15,709 bases of DNA from an uncultured Acetatifactor sp. (GCA_910589655.1 CAJUTJ010000043.1:1-15709), one strand, 5' to 3'; numbered from the stretch's first letter, positions 1 to 6,649 are shown. Notes: generated from the letters alone by a model not told the origin. Made by a program: numbers and translations.

Positions 1-17
1 ATGTACTTATTGATCAA

Positions 18-40
18 GGGCGCGAAGCGCCGCATTTTTT
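18..40 (+). terminator. Possible weak rho-independent terminator of an upstream gene
   Basis: A short perfect stem GGCGC / GCGCC with a GAA loop (19-31) is followed within three bases by six T residues (35-40). It would end a transcript entering from the left edge. The stem is only 5 bp, so the call is tentative. Confidence 0.35.
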
Positions 41-163
41 GACTGGTTTGTCAAGTGTTTTTGAGAAAAAAGTGGGTGATTTTTGAAAAATAGGTTCTGA
101 AAGCCCCATGAAATAAGGGCTGAAGATTCCGAGAAGTTATCCGATTATAGAGGAGGAATAAAA

Positions 164-628
164 ATGGTACATTTAGTTTATTGCGATAACGCAGGCAAAA
201 AAGGTGAAAAGGTATTAGACAAAGTTTTAGCGGGAACTAAGACAATGATTGTGCGCGGAGCCGCAGGAAGAAAAATCCCCCACAGCAGAGTTTTTGAGGG
301 TGAGCGTCTCTATTTCATAGAAAAAGGAAGTGCGGAGGTGACGGCAACCGCTATCGTAAAAGAAGTGCAGAATTTTGTGAAACTTTCCGATGAAGAAATC
401 ACAAAAACTCTTGCGGATAATCAGAGTAAATTAAACTTATCAGACAAGCAAAAAGTACGGTGGCATAAAAAGTGTCTATGTTTAGTGGAATTTGAAAATG
501 TCAAGGAAATAACTCCTCTTGCTTTTGAACATCAGGGGAATATGGACGATTGGCTTATTTTAGAAAAAATTGAAGATGTTATTGTAGGGACAAGTATTCC
601 GTACAATTACAAAAATTCTAAATTTTGA
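164..628 (+). CDS. Conserved small protein of unknown function, possible PUA/ASCH-like fold
   Basis: A 154-residue soluble protein with no signal peptide or membrane segment. The start is well supported by AGAGGAGG a few bases upstream of the ATG. I recognise the general type (a conserved clostridial hypothetical protein) but not a proven function. The N-terminal part alternates short strands with a GERLYF-IEKGS segment and an ATAIVKEV strand, like the beta-barrel of PUA/ASCH/EVE-like domains. The central part is charged and helical, and the end reads MDDWLILEKIEDVIVG. PUA-superfamily domains usually bind RNA or modified bases; applying that here is inference from appearance only. A strong terminator follows at 655-688, so it is transcribed separately from the microcompartment operon and is probably unrelated to it. 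Confidence 0.85.
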   Translation: MVHLVYCDNAGKKGEKVLDKVLAGTKTMIVRGAAGRKIPHSRVFEGERLYFIEKGSAEVTATAIVKEVQNFVKLSDEEITKTLADNQSKLNLSDKQKVRWHKKCLCLVEFENVKEITPLAFEHQGNMDDWLILEKIEDVIVGTSIPYNYKNSKF

Positions 629-654
629 ACCGGAGGATTTATTGCGGATAAAGT

Positions 655-688
655 AGAGATGACAGCCTAAAATGCTGCCATCTCTTTT
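655..688 (+). terminator. Rho-independent terminator after the 154-aa gene
   Basis: The arms AGAGATGACAGC (655-666) and GCTGCCATCTCT (674-685) pair at 11 of 12 positions (one A-C mismatch) around a 7-base loop. A T-run begins in the last arm and continues to 688. It lies 27 bases after the stop of the preceding gene and separates it from the operon that begins near 1.1 kb. Confidence 0.85.
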
Positions 689-798
689 GATTTAAAAGGA
701 AACACTAACTCTGTGGCCTCCCTTGTGAGAGATAGGCGGGATATCTATGTCTTGCATTAACTTTTTGATGAAAGAAAGGCGGGAATAAATTTTCAAAC

Positions 799-1110
799 AT
801 GCTCTGGCAGCCTTGCGGACAAATTGTTCAAGGGGATAAGGAGACTAAGCTGAGACATGAACGTCCTCTACAGGGAGAAGCTGTTCGAAATTATCAGGCG
901 GCGCTTGCTGCAAAGGGAGTCCCGGAGGATTGTATACGAAAGTATGGATTTGCGTTTTGCGGGGAGAAGGTGCTGATAGGAGCAATATCTGAAGTGAAGA
1001 ACAAAACAAATAAAAACCAAAACAAACCCCAACACAAAACCAACAAAACCCAAAATAAATCCACAAAAAATAATAAAATTACGCGTGGTTTTGTTGACAT
1101 ATGCAGTTAG
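799..1110 (+). pseudogene. Remnant of an AAA-ATPase-like / PD-(D/E)XK nuclease family protein (C-terminal end)
   Basis: The open frame encodes about 103 residues. Only the middle part looks like a real protein: AVRNYQAALAAKGVPEDCIR followed by KYGFAFCGEKVLIG (about 885-980). That pattern resembles the very C-terminus of the roughly 500-570-residue AAA-ATPase-like proteins with a PD-(D/E)XK-type nuclease end (DUF1703-like), which are abundant and often decayed in Lachnospiraceae. Everything N-terminal is missing: the same frame has stops at about 733, 766 and 769. There is no ribosome binding site at the ATG. The tail after about 1000 is a translation of a low-complexity A/C-rich tract. Family assignment is from memory of the C-terminal pattern. 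That it is a broken relic rather than a short gene is the better supported part. Confidence 0.5.
1000..1082 (+). repeat. G-free A/C-rich low-complexity tract
   Basis: Across 83 bases there is not a single G on the + strand and few T. The sequence is runs of A broken by C, CC or CCCC. It ends 11 bases before the -35 box of the promoter at 1094. Such a tract cannot form stable structure on the + strand. It may be decay or slippage product of the neighbouring gene remnant, or a flexible upstream promoter element. Confidence 0.7.
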
Positions 1111-1122
1111 GAAGAATATACT
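1094..1122 (+). promoter_or_regulatory. Near-consensus sigma-A promoter for the microcompartment operon
   Basis: A perfect -35 TTGACA (1094-1099) and a -10 TATACT (1117-1122) are separated by exactly 17 bases, predicting a transcription start near 1129. It lies about 97 bases upstream of the first gene of the operon. The octamer GACATATG occurs twice, at 1096-1103 overlapping the -35 and at 1124-1131 at the predicted start. These are two exact copies 28 bases apart, each containing the palindrome CATATG, and could be an operator; that is inference. Confidence 0.8.
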
Positions 1123-1218
1123 GGACATATGAGTTTACATGGATGGCCGTTTAAGGCTGATAAAGTGAATAACGGGTAATTTTTGTTTTGAAACTGTCAA
1201 GTGAGGAGGATTGGGAAC

Positions 1219-1473
1219 ATGTCTGACAAGCTTTCCGGAGAAGAACTGGTTGATTTGGTTCAAACCATTATTAATGTACGCGATAAAAAGACGGGAGAAC
1301 GGTTGACAGAGACAGAACACTGTGCATTAGTGGCGAAATTTAAAAAGAGCATAAACCATCCGGGAGGAAGTGATTTGATTTACTATCCGGAATTGGTTGG
1401 ACTGCCTCCGGAGCCTACCGTTGATGAAATTGTAGACTTGGCAATTAAGGGGGATTTCCCAAAAGAAAAATAA
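1219..1473 (+). CDS. Colicin/pyocin (DNase bacteriocin) immunity-like small protein
   Basis: An 84-residue acidic, probably all-helical protein. The start at 1219 is chosen because GAGGAGGA (1203-1210) lies about 8 bases upstream; an in-frame earlier start at 1201 lies before that site. The motif HPGGSDLIYYPE (about residues 47-58) is the hallmark of the Im2/Im7/Im9 immunity family (Colicin_Pyocin), where the helix III tyrosines bind the DNase toxin. The flanking pattern also fits the four-helix family: SGEELVDLVQTII before it, ETEHCALVAKFKK as helix II, and TVDEIVDLAIKG after it. No HNH DNase or other toxin gene is nearby. It sits 28 bases before the dehydratase, behind the promoter at 1094, so it is the first gene of the microcompartment transcript. 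Whether it protects from a toxin, or is a recruited helper or antitermination leader gene, is unknown. Confidence 0.85.
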   Translation: MSDKLSGEELVDLVQTIINVRDKKTGERLTETEHCALVAKFKKSINHPGGSDLIYYPELVGLPPEPTVDEIVDLAIKGDFPKEK

Positions 1474-1501
1474 AAAGAAAACGAGTGTGAAAGGAGCAGT
1501 A

Positions 1502-4027
1502 ATGGAGAAGTATTATACTCAAGAAATTCCAAAGACTGACAGAATTCCAAAGCTGGTGGCACATTTATATGCTAAGATGCCTGAGATCGAGTCGGCAAGG
1601 GCCAGATTAATCACAGAGTCCTACAGGGAGACGGAGAGCTTTCCGATTGTGATGCGGCGTGCTAAGGCTTTTGAGCATATTTTGGATAATATTCCTATTA
1701 TTATCCGGGAAAACGAGCTGATCGTGGGCAGCACCACCATTGCTCCCAGAGGATGTCAGACTTATCCTGAATTTTCCTACAAATGGCTGGAGGCAGAATT
1801 TGAGACCGTAGCAACACGGAAGGCAGATCCTTTTTACATAGCCGATCATACCAAAAAGGAACTTTTGGAGGCGGATGCCTACTGGGAGGGGAAGACTACC
1901 AGCGAGCTTGCTACTTCTCTGATGACGGAAGAGACAAAGAAAGCCATCGATCACAATATTTTCACTCCCGGAAATTATTTTTATAACGGAGTGGGACATG
2001 TTACCGTGCAGTACGACAAGGTGCTGGCGGTGGGATATGAGGGGATCATTGCGCAGGTGGAAGAAGAGCTTGCCCGATGCAATCCCGGGGACCAGGATTA
2101 TTGTACCAGAAGCCAATTCCTGCAGGCGGTTCTGATCAGCTGCCATGCGGTGATCCGTTATGCCCGGCGTTACGCGGAACTGGCTGAGAAGGAAGCGGCA
2201 GCCTGTGCCGATGGGAACAGAAAGCGGGAGCTTCAGCAGATTGCCGCCAATTGCAGACAGGTTCCTGCCAAGGGAGCCACCGGTTTCTATGAGGCGTGCC
2301 AGAGCTTTTGGTTTGTCCAGCAGCTGCTTCAGATTGAATCCAGCGGGCATTCCATTTCTCCCGGACGCTTTGACCAGTATATGTACCCTTATTATAAGAA
2401 GGATTTGGAAAGCGGAAAACTGACCAGAGAATTCGCACAGGAATTGTTAGACTGTATCTGGGTGAAGCTGAACGACTTGAATAAATGCCGGGATGCCGCA
2501 AGTGCGGAGGGCTTTGCAGGTTACAGCCTGTTCCAGAATCTGATCGTGGGCGGTCAGGACAAGGACGGCAATGATGTGACAAACGACCTGTCCTTTATGT
2601 GTATCACGGCGGCAAAGCATGTGTTCCTTCCCCAGCCCTCACTGTCCATCCGTGTGTGGAATAAGACGCCTCACGCGCTGATGCTGAAGGCCGCGGATTT
2701 GACCAGAACGGGTATCGGACTTCCCGCTTACTATAATGACGAGGTTATTATTCCTTCCCTGCTCAGCAGAGGACTGACCATAGAGGATGCCAGAGAGTAT
2801 AATATTATCGGTTGTGTGGAACCTCAGAAGGCCGGCAAGACGGAAGGCTGGCATGATGCTGCTTTCTACAATATGTGCCGTCCTTTGGAGCTGGTATTTT
2901 CCAACGGGTATGACAAGGGGGAAAAGATCAGCATAGAGACCGGCCGAGTGGAGGAAATGACTACTTTTGAGGAGTTCTATGACGCTTATAAGAAGCAGAT
3001 GGACTATAATATTTCCCTGCTGGTCAATGCGGATAATGCCATTGACGTAGCTCATGCTACGCGCTGTCCGCTGCCCTTCCTGTCCTGTATGGTGGACGAC
3101 TGTATCAAGAGAGGGAAGACCGTTCAGGAAGGCGGTGCGGTTTACAATTTTACGGGCCCTCAGGGCTTTGGTATCGCCAATATGGCAGATTCCCTTTACG
3201 CCATTAAGAAGCTGGTATTCGAGGAGAAAAAGGTGACTCTCGGGGAGTACAAGCGTGCCCTTGCCGTGAATTTCGGACAGGGATTGGATGAAATATCGGC
3301 GGCTGAAATCGTGACACAGATTGTCAGGGAGATGGAAGCCAAGGGAATGAAGGTGGACGAGAGCCAGATTGCCGCTATGATTTCCACTGTTATGAACACT
3401 CAGCTTCCGGCCGAAGAGAAACAGAGATATGAGGCTCTCAGGGCGATGATAGACGAAGTGCCCAAATTCGGAAACGATATCGAAGAAGTGGATCTGTTTG
3501 CCAGAGATGTGGCGTATACCTATACAAGACCTCTGTTAAATTATAAGAATCCCAGAGGGGGACAGTTCCAAGCCGGATTGTACCCTGTGTCTGCCAATGT
3601 GCCGCTGGGAGCCCAGACAGGTGCCACACCCGACGGCAGGTTAGCCCATACTCCTGTGGCGGACGGTGTTTCGCCCTCTGCGGGTAAGGATGTGCACGGG
3701 CCTACCGCGGCGGCAAACTCCGTATCCAAGCTGGATCACGGAATTGCCTCCAACGGTACGCTGTTTAACCAGAAATTCCATCCCACGGCGCTTTCCGGCG
3801 AGAAGGGGCTGGAGAACTTTGTGGCGCTGATCCGGTCTTATTTTGACCAGAAGGGCAGCCATATGCAGTTCAATGTGGTGGACAGGGATACCTTGCTGGA
3901 TGCCCAGAAGAATCCGGAGAAGTATGCTCATCTGGTAGTCAGGGTGGCAGGCTACAGTGCATTGTTTACAACGCTTTCCAAGTCCCTTCAGGATGATATT
4001 ATCCGACGCACGGAGCAAGGCTTCTGA
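1502..4027 (+). CDS. B12-independent 1,2-propanediol dehydratase (glycyl radical enzyme)
   Basis: An 841-residue glycyl radical enzyme expected to dehydrate (S)-1,2-propanediol to propionaldehyde by radical chemistry. ATG 1502 is preferred over GTG 1487, because AAAGGAG (1490-1496) lies 5 bases before 1502 and inside the longer version. The PFL-like domain fills most of the chain. The thiyl cysteine and base are in GCVEP (C438, E440), D452 follows in EGWHD, H166 is in GVGHV, H283 in SSGHS, and the C-terminal glycyl radical motif RVAGYSALF puts the radical at G817. These residues follow the glycerol/propanediol dehydratase pattern, and the numbering agrees with what I recall for the Roseburia inulinivorans enzyme. 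It lacks a long N-terminal shell-targeting extension like that of type I choline lyase. Glycerol dehydratase is the main alternative; the aldolase in the same locus favours propanediol. Its activase follows after 111 bases. Confidence 0.93.
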   Translation: MEKYYTQEIPKTDRIPKLVAHLYAKMPEIESARARLITESYRETESFPIVMRRAKAFEHILDNIPIIIRENELIVGSTTIAPRGCQTYPEFSYKWLEAEFETVATRKADPFYIADHTKKELLEADAYWEGKTTSELATSLMTEETKKAIDHNIFTPGNYFYNGVGHVTVQYDKVLAVGYEGIIAQVEEELARCNPGDQDYCTRSQFLQAVLISCHAVIRYARRYAELAEKEAAACADGNRKRELQQIAANCRQVPAKGATGFYEACQSFWFVQQLLQIESSGHSISPGRFDQYMYPYYKKDLESGKLTREFAQELLDCIWVKLNDLNKCRDAASAEGFAGYSLFQNLIVGGQDKDGNDVTNDLSFMCITAAKHVFLPQPSLSIRVWNKTPHALMLKAADLTRTGIGLPAYYNDEVIIPSLLSRGLTIEDAREYNIIGCVEPQKAGKTEGWHDAAFYNMCRPLELVFSNGYDKGEKISIETGRVEEMTTFEEFYDAYKKQMDYNISLLVNADNAIDVAHATRCPLPFLSCMVDDCIKRGKTVQEGGAVYNFTGPQGFGIANMADSLYAIKKLVFEEKKVTLGEYKRALAVNFGQGLDEISAAEIVTQIVREMEAKGMKVDESQIAAMISTVMNTQLPAEEKQRYEALRAMIDEVPKFGNDIEEVDLFARDVAYTYTRPLLNYKNPRGGQFQAGLYPVSANVPLGAQTGATPDGRLAHTPVADGVSPSAGKDVHGPTAAANSVSKLDHGIASNGTLFNQKFHPTALSGEKGLENFVALIRSYFDQKGSHMQFNVVDRDTLLDAQKNPEKYAHLVVRVAGYSALFTTLSKSLQDDIIRRTEQGF

Positions 4028-4138
4028 TTGCAGGAGGCTTGCAGAAATTCAGCCGGTGACGTTTGCCTTGGCATGGAGGCTTGTGCGGGCGGCTGCCGGA
4101 AGAGGGTTTAATACAGAAAGAAGCTGCGAGGAGCTGTT

Positions 4139-4930
4139 ATGGATTATTTACAGACAAAAGGGCGTATTTTTGACATTCAGAGATATTCGATACATGACGG
4201 TACGGGTATCCGCACAATCTGCTTTTTAAAAGGCTGTGTGCTGCGGTGCAAATGGTGCTGTAATCCGGAATCTCAGGAATACGGGATACAGGAGATGCTT
4301 GTGCGCGGGAAGCCTAAGACGATTGGGCAGGATGTCACCGTGGCGGAGGTTATGGAGACCGTGGAGAAGGACAGGCCTTACTACAATCGCTCCGGCGGAG
4401 GTCTTACTTTATCCGGCGGGGAGAGTCTCTGCCAGCCGGAATTTGCCAGAGACTTGCTCCGGGCGGCTAAAGCGGTGGGCATTAACACGGCTATGGAAAG
4501 TATGGGCTGCGCCAAGTGGGAAGTTATAGAACAGATCCTTCCATATTTAGATCATTATTTGATGGATATAAAGCATATTGACAGTGCAAAGCATAAAGAA
4601 TTTACGGGAAAAGGCAATGAGCTGATGCTGGAGAACGCGGGGAAGATTGCCTTCTCGGGAATGACAAAGCTCAGTATCCGTGTACCGGTGATTCCCACCT
4701 TTAACGACAGTCCGGAGGAGATACGGAATATTGCTCTGTTTGCGGATAAGCTGCCCGGAGTGGACGAAATTTATCTGCTTCCGTACCACAGGCTGGGACA
4801 GGATAAATATGAGGGATTAGGCCGGAAATACGAACTGCCGGATATCCTTCCGCCGGAGCCGGAACGGATGCAGATGCTGAAGAAGATAGTGGAGAATTGT
4901 TCTAAGCTGGTATGTCATATCGGCGGCTGA
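4139..4930 (+). CDS. Glycyl radical enzyme activase (radical SAM), for the propanediol dehydratase
   Basis: A 263-residue radical SAM protein that installs the glycyl radical on the upstream enzyme using S-adenosylmethionine and a [4Fe-4S] cluster. The start ATG has GAGGAG (4128-4133) 5 bases upstream. The N-terminus shows the activase pattern FDIQRYSIHDGTGIRT, then the cluster motif C33-x3-C37-x2-C40 (followed by C41), then the GGE SAM-binding motif in LTLSGGES (about residue 90). The stretch between the cluster motif and GGE is short and has no further cysteines, so the ferredoxin-like insert with two extra [4Fe-4S] clusters, present in many activases of glycerol dehydratase and choline lyase type, is absent; in this it resembles pyruvate formate-lyase activase. 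A palindromic repeat follows the stop. Confidence 0.93.
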   Translation: MDYLQTKGRIFDIQRYSIHDGTGIRTICFLKGCVLRCKWCCNPESQEYGIQEMLVRGKPKTIGQDVTVAEVMETVEKDRPYYNRSGGGLTLSGGESLCQPEFARDLLRAAKAVGINTAMESMGCAKWEVIEQILPYLDHYLMDIKHIDSAKHKEFTGKGNELMLENAGKIAFSGMTKLSIRVPVIPTFNDSPEEIRNIALFADKLPGVDEIYLLPYHRLGQDKYEGLGRKYELPDILPPEPERMQMLKKIVENCSKLVCHIGG

Positions 4931-4951
4931 TGATAAAAATAGCATTTCGCC

Positions 4952-5059
4952 AAATAGCTTGCCTGAATTTCCAGCTGCAGCGTTAGATTTCCTAGACGTA
5001 GCCACCGCTGCGCCGTCGGAAATCTGCCTTGCAGACTGAAAATTCATTCTGCGCTATTT
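4952..5059. repeat. Long imperfect palindromic intergenic repeat, copy 1
   Basis: A 108-base stepwise palindrome: AAATAGC (4952) pairs with GCTATTT (5053), GAATTT (4965) with AAATTC (5040), CTGCA (4975) with TGCAG (5030), and AGATTTCC (4985) with GGAAATCT (5018), around a 25-base apical loop. The right half (4991-5050) recurs in inverted orientation at 13502-13561 with 54 of 60 positions identical, including 34 in a row (5001-5034). This marks it as a dispersed repeat (REP/MITE-like) placed between operon genes. The 211-base spacer 4931-5141 otherwise shows no gene. Confidence 0.75.
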
Positions 5060-5141
5060 AGCTGAAAGTAATCTGGCCAGTACACCAGTGCGGAAGAAGT
5101 TTTAAGTGCTTGAGTGATTGTCGTTTGTGCAGAGGTAGGGC

Positions 5142-5441
5142 ATGGCAGAAAAAGAGGATTGGCGTCTGGCGGCAAAAGACGTGGAGTATTTAAAGGATAA
5201 ATATTTGAATCCTACTGACGGAGAAGAAATTGTAATAAACGCACCTTATTTGAAAATGTGTATATTCTGTTGGGAGGAAGTCCGTAATATACCTTATCAG
5301 CGATGGTTCGTGCCTGAGGACATAAGCTGTTGTATTTGCGAAGAGTGCTATGAGGACTTTAAAGAAATGTTTGGCTGGAAAATGCTGGACGGCTGGGATA
5401 TTGACCGGACGGAAGGAGCGGTACTGCCACACATGGAATGA
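5142..5441 (+). CDS. Uncharacterised cysteine-rich small protein in the microcompartment operon
   Basis: A 99-residue soluble, acidic protein that I do not recognise. It begins with a GAGGTAGGG ribosome site just upstream of the ATG. The N-terminal third is helical (AAKDVEYLKDKYL). Two CxxC pairs follow: C40/C43 in CIFCWEE and C66/C69 in CEEC, with extra cysteines C63 and C64 (CCICEEC). This spacing fits a zinc-ribbon/treble-clef or a small Fe-S or redox site. The C-terminal part (YEDFKEMFGWKMLDGWDID) is rich in aromatic and acidic residues. It ends in an ATGA overlap with an in-frame upstream ATG of the next gene, so it belongs to the transcript. It lacks the targeting helix found on other enzymes of the locus. 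A role as metal-dependent adaptor, chaperone or electron carrier is only a guess. Confidence 0.75.
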   Translation: MAEKEDWRLAAKDVEYLKDKYLNPTDGEEIVINAPYLKMCIFCWEEVRNIPYQRWFVPEDISCCICEECYEDFKEMFGWKMLDGWDIDRTEGAVLPHME

Positions 5442-5476
5442 ACCTGTGCCGCATATGCGGCGGAATGGGAGGAATG

Positions 5477-5845
5477 ATGGATTGGCTTGACGAGAAAAGC
5501 AAACAGAGGATTGTACAAGAGCTGGTGCCCGGAAAACAGATTACGCTGGCTCATATCATAGCCAGCCCCGCCCCCGTTCTGTATGAGAAATTAGGGCTTG
5601 CCCCCAGTATTGATTATGCAAGGGCGGCAATCGGCATTTTAACCGTATCTCCTGCGGAAACGGCAATCATTATGGCTGATGTAGCTATGAAGGCGGCTGC
5701 CATTGACCTTGGTTTCGTGGACAGATTCAGCGGCTCGCTGATCATATCGGGGACGGTGTCGGAGGTGGAGGCTTCCGAACAGGCCATTTTGGAATATGTA
5801 AAAAATAAGCTGGGATATACTGTCTGCACCATTACCAGAACTTAG
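5477..5845 (+). CDS. PduU/EutS-type circularly permuted BMC-H shell protein
   Basis: A 122-residue shell protein. The signature PGKQITLAHIIASP near the N-terminus, the core AIGILTVSPAETAIIMADVA, then FVDRFSGSLIISGTVSEVE and the end TVCTITRT are characteristic of EutS/PduU. In these, the BMC fold is circularly permuted and an N-terminal beta-barrel can cap the hexamer pore. Start choice is uncertain: GGGAGGA (5467-5473) best serves ATG 5477. ATG 5474 is also possible, and an in-frame ATG at 5438 overlaps the previous stop (ATGA) and would add a CRICGG-containing leader. It is the first shell gene of the locus, well separated from the other shell genes at 10.7 kb. Confidence 0.93.
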   Translation: MDWLDEKSKQRIVQELVPGKQITLAHIIASPAPVLYEKLGLAPSIDYARAAIGILTVSPAETAIIMADVAMKAAAIDLGFVDRFSGSLIISGTVSEVEASEQAILEYVKNKLGYTVCTITRT

Positions 5846-6113
5846 GGTGCGCCGCCAGACGCATGGGGGTTACTATGAAAGTCCCGAATCCTGCTTGCGG
5901 AAACCGCGAGGTGTTTCGTGCTTCCTTGCACGAAATCCCGAGACTGCTATGCACCAAAATGGGCGGCATTTGCCGTTTTGTGTGCATCTTCACAGGAAAC
6001 CCTCAGATTTTCATGCATGGTAGTTCAGGCGATTGTATGGAAGCTGCAAGGAATCAAAGGCAGATTGAGAGAAGAAACTATCAAACATGCCATAGGGTGA
6101 AAAGGGCAATAAT
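5846..6113 (+). other. Structured spacer between shell gene and PduV-like gene, probable dispersed repeat
   Basis: This 268-base gap contains two clear stem-loops. The first is TTTCGTGC (5914) with GCACGAAA (5928) and a 6-base loop. The second is the nested hairpin TGCAC-CAAAA (5950) with TTTTG-T-GTGCA (5976-5986), enclosing CGGC-ATTT-GCCG. An 84-codon open frame (5863-6117) spans it and overlaps the next start, but it has no credible ribosome site. Its composition (many Cys, Arg, Ile) tracks the hairpins rather than a protein family, so I treat it as non-coding. It may be a repeat shared with other loci of the genome. Confidence 0.5.
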
Positions 6114-6536
6114 ATGAAAAAGCTGATACTCATGGGACGCAGCGAAAGCGGGAAGACTACTTTAAAGCAGGCGCTTAACGGGGAAAAAGTTCATTATGAT
6201 AAAACACAGTATGTCCATTACAATGACGTGCTCATCGATACCCCCGGCGAATATGCCCAGACAAAACATTTGGGCTATGCCCTTGCACTCTATGCCTATG
6301 AGGCGGATGTGGTGGGGCTGCTGGTGGCGGCCACGGAGAGTTACACTTTATTTCCGCCTAATATCACCTGTATGGTGAACCGTGACGTGATCGGGATCGT
6401 CACGAAGATACATGATCCCAAGGCAAACGTATCTCTCGCCGAGCTGTGGCTGAGAAATTCCGGCTGTAAGACGATTTTTCATGTGGATTCCGTGACGGGC
6501 GAGGGTGTGAGAGACATTTTGGACTACTTGAAATGA
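6114..6536 (+). CDS. pduV: PduV/EutP-family microcompartment GTPase-like protein
   Basis: A 140-residue Ras-like P-loop protein. The Walker A/G1 motif is GRSESGKT (residues 8-15) and the G3-like motif is DTPGEY (42-47). The region GIVTKIHDP (94-102) occupies the place of the G4 guanine-specificity motif. Family members in pdu and eut loci have been linked to placing the compartment in the cell, but their biochemistry is poorly settled. Oddly, the G4 motif reads T97-K98-I99-H100 rather than the usual TKxD, with Asp displaced to 101. G1 is intact, so nucleotide binding is likely but guanine specificity is doubtful. The start ATG follows AAAAGGG by several bases. The stop overlaps the ATG of an in-frame extension of the next gene, which is rejected as the true start. 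Confidence 0.9.
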   Translation: MKKLILMGRSESGKTTLKQALNGEKVHYDKTQYVHYNDVLIDTPGEYAQTKHLGYALALYAYEADVVGLLVAATESYTLFPPNITCMVNRDVIGIVTKIHDPKANVSLAELWLRNSGCKTIFHVDSVTGEGVRDILDYLK

Positions 6537-6562
6537 ACGATTTTAGGTGTCTGCTATTGCGT

Positions 6563-6610
6563 TTCCGCAGCATAGCGCCGGTATGCCGGCAGTTTATTAC
6601 AGCTGCGGAA
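6563..6610. promoter_or_regulatory. Nested stem-loop upstream of the internal promoter
   Basis: The outer arms TTCCGCAGC (6563-6571) and GCTGCGGAA (6602-6610) are perfectly complementary over 9 bases and enclose a second hairpin GCCGG-TATG-CCGGC (6577-6590). The remaining loop holds AGTTTATTACA. It sits between the stop of the PduV-like gene and the promoter at 6650, so it could weaken read-through from upstream or act as an operator; there is no clean U-tract. Function is inferred. Confidence 0.5.
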
Positions 6611-6649
6611 GTGATTCAAGGAAACGACACAAATCCAACATTATACATG

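Noticed and set aside
1487..1501. GTG start for the dehydratase
   Set aside because: It lies directly before the AAAGGAG that serves ATG 1502, so the site would be inside the coding region; ATG 1502 also gives the expected residue numbering.
5863..6117. 84-codon open frame as a gene
   Set aside because: No ribosome binding site, odd composition, and the sequence is dominated by hairpins; treated as a structured repeat.
6615..6635. Possible catabolite-repression (cre) site near the internal promoter
   Set aside because: Only part of the consensus (GGAAACG) matches; the flanking conserved positions do not.
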